Source of the DNA: Methylomicrobium agile
Lineage (GTDB): Bacteria > Pseudomonadota > Gammaproteobacteria > Methylococcales > Methylomonadaceae
Direction of reading: 5' to 3'
Assembly (NCBI RefSeq): GCF_000733855.1
Contig: NZ_JPOJ01000001.1
Location: forward strand, 3,117,001-3,181,000
Length of the DNA stretch: 64,000 nt
The position numbers and the translations under genes are program-made. The notes under the pieces were generated by a model that was not told the origin of the DNA, did no database searches, and saw only the letters and a program-made list of their open reading frames with translations. Below are positions 27,761 to 39,100 of this stretch, piece by piece; the stretch's first letter is position 1; each line of letters starts with the position of its first letter.

Positions 27761-27829
27761 TCGGGAAAAGGGCTTCGGAAAAACTGCGAATTATCCCACG
27801 GATCGGCTTTTTCTGTCAGGCCGGGCGCA

Positions 27830-28363
27830 TCAATCGTGCGCGGCCAGCGGATGGTGCTGTGAGTGTTCTTCGGCGATGACTTCTTCCAGCGACGGCTGGC
27901 CTTTGACAGCGCGCTTTATCGCCAGTTTGACGGCTTCGTAATTCCAGTCCTGGATTTTGCTGTTATCGGTAGCGTCCCAGTGAATGAAGACACCTACGCA
28001 GATAAATATATGCGTAGCCTCCTCCAACGGAATGATGCCTTCCTTGACGCAGTCGGCAACCGCCGTGGCGACCCCTCTTTGCGCCGGGCCGAACATCTGC
28101 TCCGCCTGCCGCCCGTTGGTGATTTCCACCTTGTTGAACATGACCGTCGCCGGTTTGGTCATCAAGTTGGGCGCTATCAGCGCCAACAGCGCATTATCGC
28201 CGCGTTTCTGGTTGGTCAATGCATTGCAGAAAGCGAATTCCGCGGCGCTGCCGCGCGGTCCCATGATCAGGTCGATATGCGCCACTTCGTTCCCTTCTCC
28301 AACCAGCGCTTCACCAACCAATACATGATCTATTTTGGGTTTGGGGATATTGATATTCGGCAT
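27830..28363 (-). CDS. fae: Formaldehyde-activating enzyme Fae
   Basis: Condenses formaldehyde with tetrahydromethanopterin to methylene-H4MPT, the entry to C1 oxidation in methylotrophs and methanotrophs. 177 residues from the ATG at 28363 ([20 protein letters not shown]), preceded by GGAG; the frame is open further upstream but that overlaps the rhodanese gene. Strong family signatures: [19 protein letters not shown] with the catalytic His29 (equivalent to His17 of the Methylobacterium enzyme), ANLM-type IAPNL, MFGPAQR, and ICVGVFIHW. The C-terminus has extra His ([10 protein letters not shown]). It lies 25 bp downstream of a rhodanese gene and is probably co-transcribed. Other H4MPT genes are not in the window. 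Confidence 0.95.
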   Translation of the reverse strand: MPNINIPKPKIDHVLVGEALVGEGNEVAHIDLIMGPRGSAAEFAFCNALTNQKRGDNALLALIAPNLMTKPATVMFNKVEITNGRQAEQMFGPAQRGVATAVADCVKEGIIPLEEATHIFICVGVFIHWDATDNSKIQDWNYEAVKLAIKRAVKGQPSLEEVIAEEHSQHHPLAAHD

Positions 28364-28388
28364 GATATTTCTCCGGTTAGCTGTAACT

Positions 28389-28724
28389 TTAGGGCTCAAT
28401 GGAATAGCCGGCATTCGCCCAGTCTTCCAGGCCGCCTTCGAATGCGGAGACTTGCGAATAACCGGCCGCGGCCAGCCGATTGGCTGCCTCTTTCGAGGCA
28501 TTGCAATGAAAGCCGGCGCAATAGGTGACGATCGGACGGTCCTTGCCTTGCGGTCCTGCCAGCGTGGCCACTTTTTGTAGAAACTCGCTTCCGGAGACCG
28601 GCGCATTTTGCGAGCCCGGAATATGGGCTTTTCGGAAAGCATCTTCCGAGAGCACGTTCAGCAGCAGAAAATCTTCCCGATTATCCTGCATATTTTTCAA
28701 TTCGTTTCGCGTCAGGATGTTCAT
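28389..28724 (-). CDS. Single-domain rhodanese-like protein
   Basis: Cytoplasmic protein of 111 residues. The near-perfect ribosome-binding site TAAGGAGGTG 5 bp upstream settles the start. Rhodanese fold: [20 protein letters not shown] (CDC25/rhodanese motif) and active-site loop Cys69-AGFHCNAS, followed by [11 protein letters not shown] and the final EGGLEDW. The loop has a second Cys (Cys74) where many have Arg. Such proteins carry persulfide sulfur or serve as regulatory thiol domains. It heads a two-gene operon with fae; a functional link to formaldehyde or its thiol adducts is possible but unproven. Confidence 0.87.
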   Translation of the reverse strand: MNILTRNELKNMQDNREDFLLLNVLSEDAFRKAHIPGSQNAPVSGSEFLQKVATLAGPQGKDRPIVTYCAGFHCNASKEAANRLAAAGYSQVSAFEGGLEDWANAGYSIEP

Positions 28725-28922
28725 TTTCGCACCTCCTTAACTGAGTGTTTCAATCGCATTTAACGGACTGCCGTCCGTTTTTTTCCGGTAATGCGCCGGT
28801 TCGGGCGGCGATTCCGGCCGGGTTGTTTTTAGTGGTTTTTTATTAGAGGGCGGGCGCCGGAAATAAATCCCGACGCCCGTTCGCGAGGCCGGTTTCATTC
28901 GCGGCAGGAAGGAGGCGGACCG

Positions 28923-28976
28923 ATGTCGTTAAGTCAGGATGGGAGGTGTTGCAAAGCTCGCTTTGCAAACATCCGC
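28923..28976. repeat. Small hairpin element with ATGTCGTTAAGT end
   Basis: ATGTCGTTAAGTCAGGATGG followed by GGAGGTGTTGCAAAGC-TC-GCTTTGCAAACATCC, a stem of 9-11 bp. The left end matches the terminal sequence of the MITE-like element at 40112 and the hairpin element at 41459. It lies just after the NTF2-like gene stop. Confidence 0.5.
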
Positions 28977-28978
28977 CT

Positions 28979-29458
28979 CTAAAGCCCGAGGTCGCTGAGC
29001 CCCGGATGGTCGTCCGGCCGGCGCCCTTGCGGCCAATGGAACTTGCGTTCGGATTCCGCGATCGGCAAGTCGTTGATGCTGGCATAACGGCGGCGCATCA
29101 GGCCGTTCTCATCGAATTCCCAGTTCTCGTTGCCGTATGAGCGGAACCATTCGTCCTCATGGTTGTGCCATTCGTAAGCAAAGCGGACCGCGATCCGGTC
29201 GCCTTCGAAGGCCCATAATTCCTTGATCAAACGGTATTCAAGCTCGGTCCGCCATTTGCGGATCAGAAATTCGACGATCTGTTCGCGGCCGACCGGAAAC
29301 TCGGCCCGATTGCGCCAGCGGCTGTCGACGGTATAGGCCAAGGCGACACGTTCGGGATTTCGATTATTCCAGGCGTCTTCCGCCATGCGGACTTTTTGCG
29401 CGGCGGTTTCGCGGGTAAACGGAGGAAAGGGCGGTCGCGGTTCATGGATGACGGTCAC
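28979..29458 (-). CDS. NTF2-like protein, DUF1348 family
   Basis: Protein of 159 residues with the conserved DUF1348 sequence features: [20 protein letters not shown], then [55 protein letters not shown] and the C-terminal [15 protein letters not shown]. It belongs to the SnoaL/NTF2 cone fold, where small hydrophobic ligands bind; no reaction has been assigned to this family. No signal peptide. Apparently monocistronic, flanked by a small hairpin element and by a broken Uma2 gene in the opposite direction. Confidence 0.87.
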   Translation of the reverse strand: MTVIHEPRPPFPPFTRETAAQKVRMAEDAWNNRNPERVALAYTVDSRWRNRAEFPVGREQIVEFLIRKWRTELEYRLIKELWAFEGDRIAVRFAYEWHNHEDEWFRSYGNENWEFDENGLMRRRYASINDLPIAESERKFHWPQGRRPDDHPGLSDLGL

Positions 29459-29478
29459 GGAAAACTCCTTAGCGGTGA

Positions 29479-29916
29479 GTGAAGACGGGAGAAATGCCGG
29501 ATTTTAATGCCGGCAGGCCTATTGTATTCCGAAATCTCGACGAGAAAATATCTCATCCCTTTTCACTCATAAACCATAACTGCATGGCCGGCAATTTGAC
29601 GCGCAAATTCGGCAATCACCTGGAAGGAAAACCGTGTACACCTTTTATGGCCGACATGAAAGTCCGGCTCGGTAGGGACTACGTTTATCCGGATGTCGTC
29701 GTCGATTGCAGCAAAATGAGCGGTTCCGACATGTTTTCGGAAAACCCGGCGCTGATCGTCGAAGTGCTGTCGAAGTCAACCCGAAAAACCGATACGGCGG
29801 TGAAACTTTTACGCTACATCAACCTGCCGTCATTGCAGGAATATGTCTTGATCGAGCCGGATTTTGTTTGGATGAGGTGGTTTGCTTCGCGAAACCGCCC
29901 TACAGTAGGTAGCTGA
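29479..29916 (+). pseudogene. Uma2-type (PD-(D/E)XK) nuclease remnant
   Basis: The 145-codon frame matches only the middle of Uma2/DUF820 proteins: ANL-type CMAGNLTRKFGNHLEGKPC, then YVYPDVVVDCS, ALIVEVLSKSTRKTD and LPSLQEYVLIEPD. The usual N-terminal YLxxE...Y..GEI..M segment is missing or degenerate. At the 3' side the frame runs from YVLIEPDFVWMRW straight into a palindromic repeat (CGCGAAACCGCCCTACAG), so about 40 C-terminal residues are replaced by repeat-derived codons. Family members are abundant in cyanobacteria and some methanotrophs and of obscure function. Likely inactive. Confidence 0.7.
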
Positions 29917-30145
29917 GTAGGTCGGGCACGCTTTTTTGTGCCCGACATGGCAGGGGGTCAATGGGGTAGCGGCTGCGGATTGTCGCAATAGCCCTTGCGG
30001 ATTCGCCGTCAGGCAATCCGCCATCGCTTTGCAGCCGGTTGGCGTTTTGCGATCGCGAAAACACCCTACAACAGAGGATGGGTAAGGCGGAACGCGCTAG
30101 CGGTTCCGCCATCAGGGTTTCAATATCAACGGCCATCGAGCATCG
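29880..30145. repeat. Composite palindromic repeat (A and B units)
   Basis: Contains the B-unit hairpin GTCGGGCAC/GTGCCCGAC with a T-rich loop (about 29917-29945), part of GGCTGCGGATTGTCGCAATAG, then the A-unit parts (GCGGATTCGCC/GGCAATCCGC and TTGGCGTTTTGCGATCGCGAAAAC), and after that a separate stem GGCGGAAC/GTTCCGCC (30086-30112). The same pieces recur at 40.4-42.3 kb. This copy abuts the Uma2 remnant on one side and lies just past the end of the giant gene on the other. Confidence 0.7.
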
Positions 30146-30170
30146 TGACGAAGGCGTCGCTCCCACAACG

Positions 30171-33100
30171 CTATACCAACTTGATCACATCCAGCGCGCC
30201 GTCGAAAACCAGCCCTTTCAAAGGCGTGGTGCCGACAATTTCGATCTGAAAATCGCCGTCGTCAAAACTGCCATTGCCGTTCAGATCCATCTGCAATACA
30301 CCGTTTCGATAGGCTACGCCATTATCGTCATTCAACGTCGCGCCGATGGCCACTTTGCGCGCCGTGATATCGGAGAGCGCCTGCCCGCCCAGCTTCAACT
30401 GGCTCAATATCGCCGCATCGAAGCCGAGCCGGCTGCCTTTACCGTCGATGAGCCGATCGTGCCCGTTCGCTTCCAGGTCGGCGGCCGCCCAATAATACAG
30501 ATCGCGCCCGGCCCCGCCGACCAGCATATCGGCGCCCTTGCCGCCGGTCAGTTTATCGCGGCCGCCGGCGCCATAGAGGATATCGTCGGCGGCGCCGCCA
30601 TTCAGATCATTGGCTTTATTATCGCCAATCAGAGTATCGGACTGCGGGCTGCCCGTCATCGGCAGCGCCGCTTTCGGCCCTTTGCCGTTCAAGATCAACA
30701 GGTCTTTGTTGGTATCGAACCGCAGCGTATCGGCCGTACGGTTATAAAAACGCACCTGAAAGTCGTCATCGGCATTGAAGACCCCATCGCCATTCGCATC
30801 GACTTGCAAAATACCGTCTTTAAACGCCAAGCCGTTATTGGCGTCGATCACGCTGCCCAAGCCATTTTTTCCGCCCGTTAACTGACTCAAGGCCGTGCCG
30901 TTCAATTTCAACTGGCTCAACAGGGCGCTGTCGAAGGCGATGAGGCTGCCGTTGTCGTCGACGATCCGATCCATGCCGCCGGCCACCCGATCGGTAGCGG
31001 AAAAATGGTAGGTATCCTTTCCCTTGCCGCCGACCAGCCAGTTATCGCCGGAACCTCCGAATAAATGGTCATTGCCGTTATTACCTAACAGCACGTCGTT
31101 GCGGCCGTTCTCGCCATACACATGATTCCCTTTGTTATTGTCATTGATCAGCTGACCGAGCGGGGGCAAAAACGCCGGCGCGCCCGGATCGCGAATCACG
31201 CCGTTGGCAAGACCGTCGCTATCGAATTCGCCGCCGTCGGTGATTTGAAAGTCGAGCCGCGTTTTATCGCCTTCCGTGGTCATCGCGCCGCCATAAGCGG
31301 CACTGGCCAAATTGACCCAGGTGCCCTGAGCGTCTTTTTTCCAATAGCCGTTGACATGAATATCGTCGTCGAGATAGAGACTGAAGGTCTCGGTGCCACC
31401 TTCTTCTTGCGTCGTCGCGGAGAAACCGAACAAGCCCAGGGGAATAGCGCCCGCGTCCGGAAAATCGGCGGGCGCATCGAGTTGCTCAAACTCGGTGATG
31501 CGCGAAGCCGACGGCCCTGTCACGTTCGCTTTACCGGCATTCGAATCGGCGACCAGGGTCACATACACAGGCAATGCCCCGTCGGAATGGCTGACGGCCG
31601 TCGGCGTATTCAAGACTGCCTGCGAGAGCACGTTGGTTTGTCGGCTATCGGCCACGCCATCACCGTTGCCGTCGCCGGCGACCATCGCGCCATTGCCGTC
31701 GGCCAACACGGGAACGTTCATTTCTATCTCTGTCGGAACGCCGTCGTTGTCGTCGTCGGATTCCGGCACGTTCGTCACGGTCAGGATCACCGCTTGAGAA
31801 GCATTCAGTGCGATACTGGCGTTATCGGTTGCGATGACCGTGAAACGGTAACTATTTCGCGTCTCAAAATCAGGGATGGTCTTTAAAGTGACCGCGCCGC
31901 TCTCGGCGTCGATCTCAAGCAAGCCGGCATCGCTGCCGTCCAAACTGTAGGTCAACGTTTGTCCCGCGTCGGGATCGCTAGCGATCGCCGTGTAGACCAC
32001 CGTGCTCGGCGGACTGTTTTCGGCGACGCTCGCGGTTGTGCCGGAGGTAAATACCGGCGCTTCGTTGAGGTCATCGATCGCCAGCGCCACCGTTCGGATA
32101 GCCGTGTTGCCGGCCGTATCGGTCGCGATCACCTCAAAACTGTAGCCGGCCTGCGCCTCAAAGTTTGGATCGTCGATCAACGTCACTTCGCCGCTGTTTT
32201 CATCGATGCTGAACGCCGCCGCATCGGCGCCGCCCAGGCTATACACCAACGGAATCGATGGACCATCGCTGGGGTGCTCGGTATCCGGGTCATCGGTGGC
32301 TTGCGCGCGATAGACGACTTGAGCGGCGCCGCTATTTTCAGCGATCGCCGTTGCCGTGGCCCCCGAGGTAAACACCGGCGCCACTTCGTCCACGTTATTG
32401 ACAGCCAGCGTCACCGTTTGCGTCGCGGCATTGCCGGCCGCATCGGTCGCGGTCACCTCGAAGCTGTAGCCGGCTTTTATCTCGAAATTCGGGTCGGCGG
32501 TCAGCGTTACTTCGCCGGTCTCGGCGTCGATCGTCAACGCCGCCGCGTCGGCACCGCCCAGACTGTAGACCAGCGGGTTGGACGGGCCGCCGTCCGTCGC
32601 CGGATCGTTCGCCGCCGCAGTATAAACGACTTGACCGGCGCCGCTGTTCTCAGCGATCGCCGTTGCCGTGGCGCCCGAGGTAAACACCGGCGCCACTTCG
32701 TCCAGATTGTTGATCGCCAGCGTCACTGTTTGCGTCGCGGCGTTGCCGGCCGTGTCGATGGCCACCACCGTAAAGCTGTAACTGGATTTCGTTTCAAAGT
32801 CAGGATCGTCGATCAACGTCACTTCGCCGCTGTTTTCATCGATGCTGAACGCCGCCGCATCGGCGCCGCCCAGGCTATACGCCAACGGAATCGATGGACC
32901 ATCGCCGGGGTGCTCGGTATCCGGGTCATCGGTGGCTTGCGCGCGATAGACGACTTGAGCGGCGCCGCTATTTTCAGCGATCGCCGTTGCCGTGGCCCCC
33001 GAGGTAAACACCGGCGCCACTTCGTCCACGTTATTGACAGCCAGCGTCACCGTTTGCGTCGCGGCATTGCCGGCCGCATCGGTCGCGGTCACCTCGAAGC

Positions 33101-36100
33101 TGTAGCCGGCTTTTATCTCGAAATTCGGGTCGGCGGTCAGCGTTACTTCGCCGGTCTCGGCGTCGATCGTCAACGCCGCCGCGTCGGCACCGCCCAGACT
33201 GTAGACCAGCGGGTTGGACGGGCCGCCGTCCGTCGCCGGATCGTTCGCCGCCGCAGTATAAACGACTTGACCGGCGCCGCTGTTCTCAGCGATCGCGGCT
33301 GCCGTGGCGCCCGAGGTAAACACCGGCGCCACTTCGTCTACATTGCTGATCGCCAGCGTCACCGTTTGCGTCGCGGCGTTGCCGGCCGTGTCGATGGCCA
33401 CCACCGTAAAGCTGTAACTGGATTTCGTTTCAAAGTCAGGATCGTCGATCAACGTCACTTCGCCGCTGTTTTCATCGATGCTGAACGCCGCCGCATCGGC
33501 GCCGTCCAGGCTATACACCAACGGCGCCGACGGCTGGCCTGCGTCCGTTGCCTGTGCCGTGTACACCACCTGCCCGGCGCCGCTGTTTTCAGTGATCGCC
33601 GCCGCCGTGGTATCCGAGGTAAAGACCGGCGCCACTTCGTCCAGATTGTTGACGGCCAGCGTCACCGCTTGCGTCGCGGCGTTGCCGGCCGCGTCGGTCG
33701 CGGTCACCTCGAAGCTGTAGCCGGCTTTCGTTTCGAAATCGGGATTGCCGATCAGCGTCACTTCGCCAGTTTCGGAATCGATCGTAAACGCCGCCGCGTC
33801 GGCGCCGCCCAGGCTGTAGGTGCGTGCCGACGGGCCATCGTTCGGGTGGCTGCCATCTGGATTGTCGGTTGTCGTGGCCGTGTACACCATCTGGCCGGCG
33901 CCGCTGTTTTCGGCAATCGCGGCTGCCGTGGCGCCCGAGGTAAACACCGGCGCCACTTCATCCACGTTATTGACCGCCAGCGTCACCGCTTGGGTTGCGG
34001 CGTTGCCGGCCGCGTCGGTGGCCACCACCGTGAAGCTGTAGTTGGGTTTCGCTTCAAAGTTCGGATTGCCGGTCAGCGTCACCGCGCCGGTATTGCCGTT
34101 GATCGTCAACGCTGCCGCGTCGGCACCGCTCAGGCTGTAGGTGCGTGCCGACGGGCCGTCGTTCGGATGGCCTGCATCCGGGTTGTCGGTCGTGGTGGCC
34201 GTGTACACCACCTGCCCGGCGCCACTGTTTTCGGCAATCGCGGCTGCCGTGGCGCCCGAGGTAAACACCGGCGCCACTTCGTCCACGTTATTGACGGCCA
34301 GCGTCACCGCTTGGGTTGCGGCGTTGCCGGCCGCATCGGTGGCCACCACCGTGAAGCTGTAGTTGGGTTTCGCTTCAAAGTTCGGATTGCCGGTCAGCGT
34401 CACCGCGCCGGTATTGCCGTTGATCGTCAACGCCGCCGCGTCGGCGCCGCTCAGGCTGTAGGTGCGTGCCGACGGGCCGTCGCTTGGATGGCTGCCATCC
34501 GGATTGTCGGTCGTGGTGGCCGTGTACACCACCTGCCCGGCGCCGCTATTTTCGGCGATCGCCGTCGCCGTGGCGCCCGAGGTAAACACCGGCGCCACTT
34601 CGTCCACGTTGTTGATCGCCAGCGTCACCGCTTGGGTTGCGGCGTTGCCGGCCGCATCGGTGGCCACCACCGTGAAGCTGTAGCTGGGTTTCGCTTCAAA
34701 GTTCGGATTGCCGGTCAGCGTCACTTCGCCAGTTTCGGAATCGATCGTAAACGCCGCCGCGTCGGCGCCGCTCAGGCTGTAGGTGCGTGCCGACGGGCCG
34801 TCGCTTGGATGGCTGCCATCCGGATTGTCGGTCGTGGTGGCCGTGTACACCACCTGCCCGGCGCCGCTATTTTCGGCGATCGCCGTCGCCGTGGCGCCCG
34901 AGGTAAACACCGGCGCCACTTCATCCACGTTGTTGATCGCCAGCGTCACCGCTTGGGTTGCGGCGTTGCCGGCCGCATCGGTGGCCACCACCGTGAAGCT
35001 GTAGCTGGGTTTCGCTTCAAAGTTCGGGTTGCCGGTCAGCGTGACCGCGCCGGTATTGCCGTTGATCGTCAACGCCGCCGCGTCGGCGCCGCTCAGGCTG
35101 TAGGTGCGCGTCGACGGGCCGTCGCTTGGATGGCTGCCATCCGGATTGTCGGTCGTGGTGGCCGTGTATACCATCTGGCCGGCACCGCTGTTTTCGGCAA
35201 TCGCGGCTGCCGTGGCGCCCGAAGTAAACACCGGCGCCACTTCGTCCATGTTATTGACCGCCAACGTCACCGCTTGCGTCGCGGCGTTGCCGGCCGCATC
35301 GGTGGCCACCACCGTGAAGCTGTAGCTGGGTTTCGTTTCAAAGTCAGGATCGTCGATCAACGTCACTTCGCCGGTATTGCCGTTGATCGTCAACGCCGCC
35401 GCATCGGCGCCGCTCAGGCTATAGACCAGCGGGTTGGACGGGCCGCCGTCCGTCGCCGGATCGTTCGCCGCCGCGTTATACACCACCTGCCCGGCGCCGC
35501 TGTTTTCAGCAATCGCCGTTGCCGTCGTGCCCGAAGTAAACACCGGCGCCACTTCGTCCAGATTGTCGAGATTGACGGTAATGGTCGCCGTATCGCTCAG
35601 CGCGCCGTCGCTGGCCGTCACCGTCAGCGTGAAGCTTGGCTGGGTTTCGAAATCCAGCTTCGTGCCGTCGGCCACCGTGATCTTGCCGGTCGATGCCTCG
35701 ATGGCGAAGCCGCCCGAGCTATTGCCGGCGGTGATGCCGTAGGTGATGGCTTGGCCGTCGCTGTCCAGGTCGGTGCCGGTCAGGCTGTCGTTTACGTCGT
35801 ACACGAGCGTGCCGTTGGCGCTATTTTCATCGATCGAACGGCTCGCATCGGCCAGGCTCGGCGCGTCGTCCACCGGCGTCACGTTTACCGTGAGGGTGTT
35901 GGGCGTGCCGTCCAGGTCCACCCCGCCGTTGGCGGCGCCGCCGTTGTCTTGCACCTGAAAGGTGAAGCTGGCGTAGCCCGTCCCATTGGCGTTGGCCGCC
36001 GGCGCGTACGCCAGCTTGCCGAGGTCGCCCGCCACGATCGTCTGGCCCGCCGTCACGGCCGCGCCGTCGAGGGTGAGGCTGCCGGCCGCCGGCAGCGTGG

Positions 36101-39100
36101 CGATCTTGACCGCCAGCAGGCTGTTGGGCGGCGTGTCGTTCGGGTCGGTCAAACCGAAGTCCGCCGCCGTAAACGCGTGGCTGCCGTCTTCCGGCACCGT
36201 TACCGTCTTGTCGGTGCCGCTCGGCGCGTCGTTGACCGGCGTCAGCGTCAGGCTGGCGCTGCTGCCGGCGAAGGCGGCGTGGCCGTCGCTGACCGCGTAG
36301 CTGAAGCCGACTGGGCCGTTCAGGTTGGCGGCGGGCACGAAGGTCCAGGAAATGCCGTTCGGTTCCGCCGTCAATTGGCCTTGCGTGGGATCGTTCAGGC
36401 TTAGCGCGGTGATTTGCAGGGTATCGCCGTCCTCATCGCTGGCGCCGTCGAGCAATTGCGCGGCGGTGATGGTGACGCCGGGACTGTCTTCGACGGCGGA
36501 GCCGAGCGCGACCGGGGCGGCGGCGGGCGCATGGTTGAGCGTCACTTGCACCACCGACTCGACCGGATTGCCGTCGGCGCCGTAGCGCTGGCCGTAGATA
36601 CCCGAACCGTCGCCGTCCTGGTTCTGAGACTGCCAGGTTACCAGGTAGCCGCCGTCGTTCAGCGCGGCGACGGCGGGAAGGGATTGAGAGTTGGCCGTAG
36701 TCGTGTTGACCCGAAACTCCTCGTCCTGGGGATCGCCGTTGGCGTCGTAGCGCTGGCCGTAGATGCCGCTGTCGCTGCCGTCCTGGCCAATGGACATCCA
36801 GGTCACCAGGTAGCCGCCGTCGTCCAGTGCGGTGACGGCGGGATATATTTGACCGTAGTCCGTAGCGGTATTGACCCGAAATTCGTTGCCCTGGGGATCG
36901 CCGTCGGCGTTGTAGCGCTGGCCGTAAATGCCATAGTCACTACCGTCCTGGCCAAAAGATGTCCAGATCACCAGGTAGCCGTTGTTCAGCACGGTGACGG
37001 CGGGATAGCTTTGATAGTCGTTTATGGTGGTATTGACCAGAAACTCACTTTCCTGAGGAGTGTCATCGGCGCCGTAGCGCTGGCCGTAAATGCCATAGCC
37101 ACTACCGTCCTGGCCATAAGACATCCAGGTCACCAGGTAGCCGCCGTCATTCAGCGCGGCGACGGCGGGAGCGGATTGATCGTTGGCCGTGGTGATGTTG
37201 ACCCGAAACTCGTCACCCAGGGCGCTGCCGTCGGCGTCGTAGCGCTGGCCGTAGATGCCCCCGCTATCGCCGTCCTGGTTCCAGGATGTCCAGATTATCA
37301 GGTAGCCGCCATCGTTCAGCACGGCGACGGCGGGATCGTGTTGATCGCTGGCCGTGGTGGTGTTGACCCGAAACTCCTCGTCCTGGGGATCGCCGTTGGC
37401 GTCGTAGCGCTGGGCGTAGATGTCATAGTCACTGCCGTCCTGGTTCCAGGATGTCCAGATTATTAGGTAGCCGCCGTCTTTCAGCGCGGCGACGGCGGGA
37501 GCAACTTGATCGCTGGTCGTGGTGGTATTGGCCCGAAACTCGTCGCCCAGGGCGTTGCCGTCGGCGTCGTAGCGCTGGCCGTAAATGCCATAGCCACTAC
37601 CGTCCTGGCCATAAGATATCCAGGTCACCAGGTAGCCGCCGTCATTCAGCACGGCGACGGCGGGATAGGCTTGACTGTTGGCCGTGGTAGTGTTGACTTG
37701 AAATTCGCCGCCTCTGATCTGGGGCGTGGCAATGTAGTCGCCATCGGCAAAACGCAGCGTGAGATCGTCGAGCAAGGTGTCGGTGCCTTCATCGCCATCG
37801 TCCATATGGATGTCGCGCACGGTCACATGGCCTTGGGGGTCCAGGCTGAATTGGTAATCGGCCCGGTTGCCGGCGTATTGGGCAATATCCTCGCCGGGCC
37901 CGCCCAGCAGCCGGTCGTTGCCGCCGCCGCCAGACAGGATGTCGTCGCCGGCGCCGCCTTCCAGAGTATCGTCACCGAGGCCGCCGTGCAGAGTGTCGTC
38001 GCCGGCACCGCCTTCCAGGATATCGTTGCCGCTGCCGCCGCCCAGCATGTCGCTGCCCGCCTCGCCAAGCAACATGACGGGCAGGGCCGTGTCGGCCGCG
38101 ATGCTCAGGCTGTCGTTTTCGGGGCTACCGATCAGTTTCGGGCTGCCGAACGGCTGTCCGTCTACATCGTAGCGCTGGCCGTAGATGCCAGTGCCGCTGC
38201 CGTCCTGGATATTGGACTGCCAGGTCACCAGATAGCCGCCGTCGTTCAGCGCGGCGACGGCGGGATACAGTTGATTGTCAGCCGTGGTGGTGTTGGCCCG
38301 AAACTCGACGCCCACGGCGTTACCGTCGGCGTCGTAGCGTTGGCCGTAAACGTCCCAGTCGCTGCCGTTCTGGTTCAGAGACATCCAGGTCACCAGGTAG
38401 CCGCCGTCGTTCAGCGCGGTGACGGCGGGAGCGGATTGATCGTTGGCCGTGGTGGTGTTGATCAGAAATTCGTCGTCCTGGGAAGTGCCGTTGGCGTCGT
38501 AGCGCCGGGCGTAGATGTCCAACCCACTGCCGCTCTGCTCAGACTCCCAGGTCACCAGGTAGCCGCCGTTGTTCAGCACGGTGACGGTGGGATTCGTTTG
38601 ATTGTTAGTCGTGGTGGTGTTGATCTGAAACTCGTTGCCCTGGGCGCTGCCGTCGGCGTTGTAGCGCTGAGCGTAGATATCCCAGTCACTGCCGTTCTGG
38701 TTAGACTGCCAGGTCACCAGGTAGCCGCCGTCGTTCAGCGCGGTGACGGCGGGATGCATTTGATTGTTAGTCGTGGTGGTGTTGACCTGAAACTCGCTGC
38801 CCACGGTGCCGCCGTCGGCGTCGTAGCGCCGGGCGTAGATGTCCCAGTCACTGCCGTTCTGGCCATAAGACATCCAAGTCACCAGGTAGCCGCCGTCGTT
38901 CAGCGCGGCGACGGCGGGAGCGTATTGATCGTTGGCCGTGGTGGTGTTGGCCCGAAACTCGCTGCCCAAGGCATTGCCGTCGGCGTCGTAGCGCCGGGCG
39001 TAGATGTCCCAGTCACTGCCGTTCTGGTTAGACCTCCAAGTCACCAGGTAGCCGCCGTCGTTCAGCGCGGCGACGGCGGGAGATAGTTGATCGCCGGCCG

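Noticed and set aside
27830-28642. 270-residue version of Fae
   Set aside because: The first 93 codons lie inside the rhodanese gene and match nothing; GGAG precedes the internal ATG at 28363.
31959-36404. Very long plus-strand open frame (1481 codons) opposite the giant gene
   Set aside because: It is the complement of repetitive GC-rich cadherin codons; its product is Arg/His/Gly-rich, follows the 321-bp repeat of the other strand and resembles no protein family. The other long frames at 36414-40112 are the same effect.
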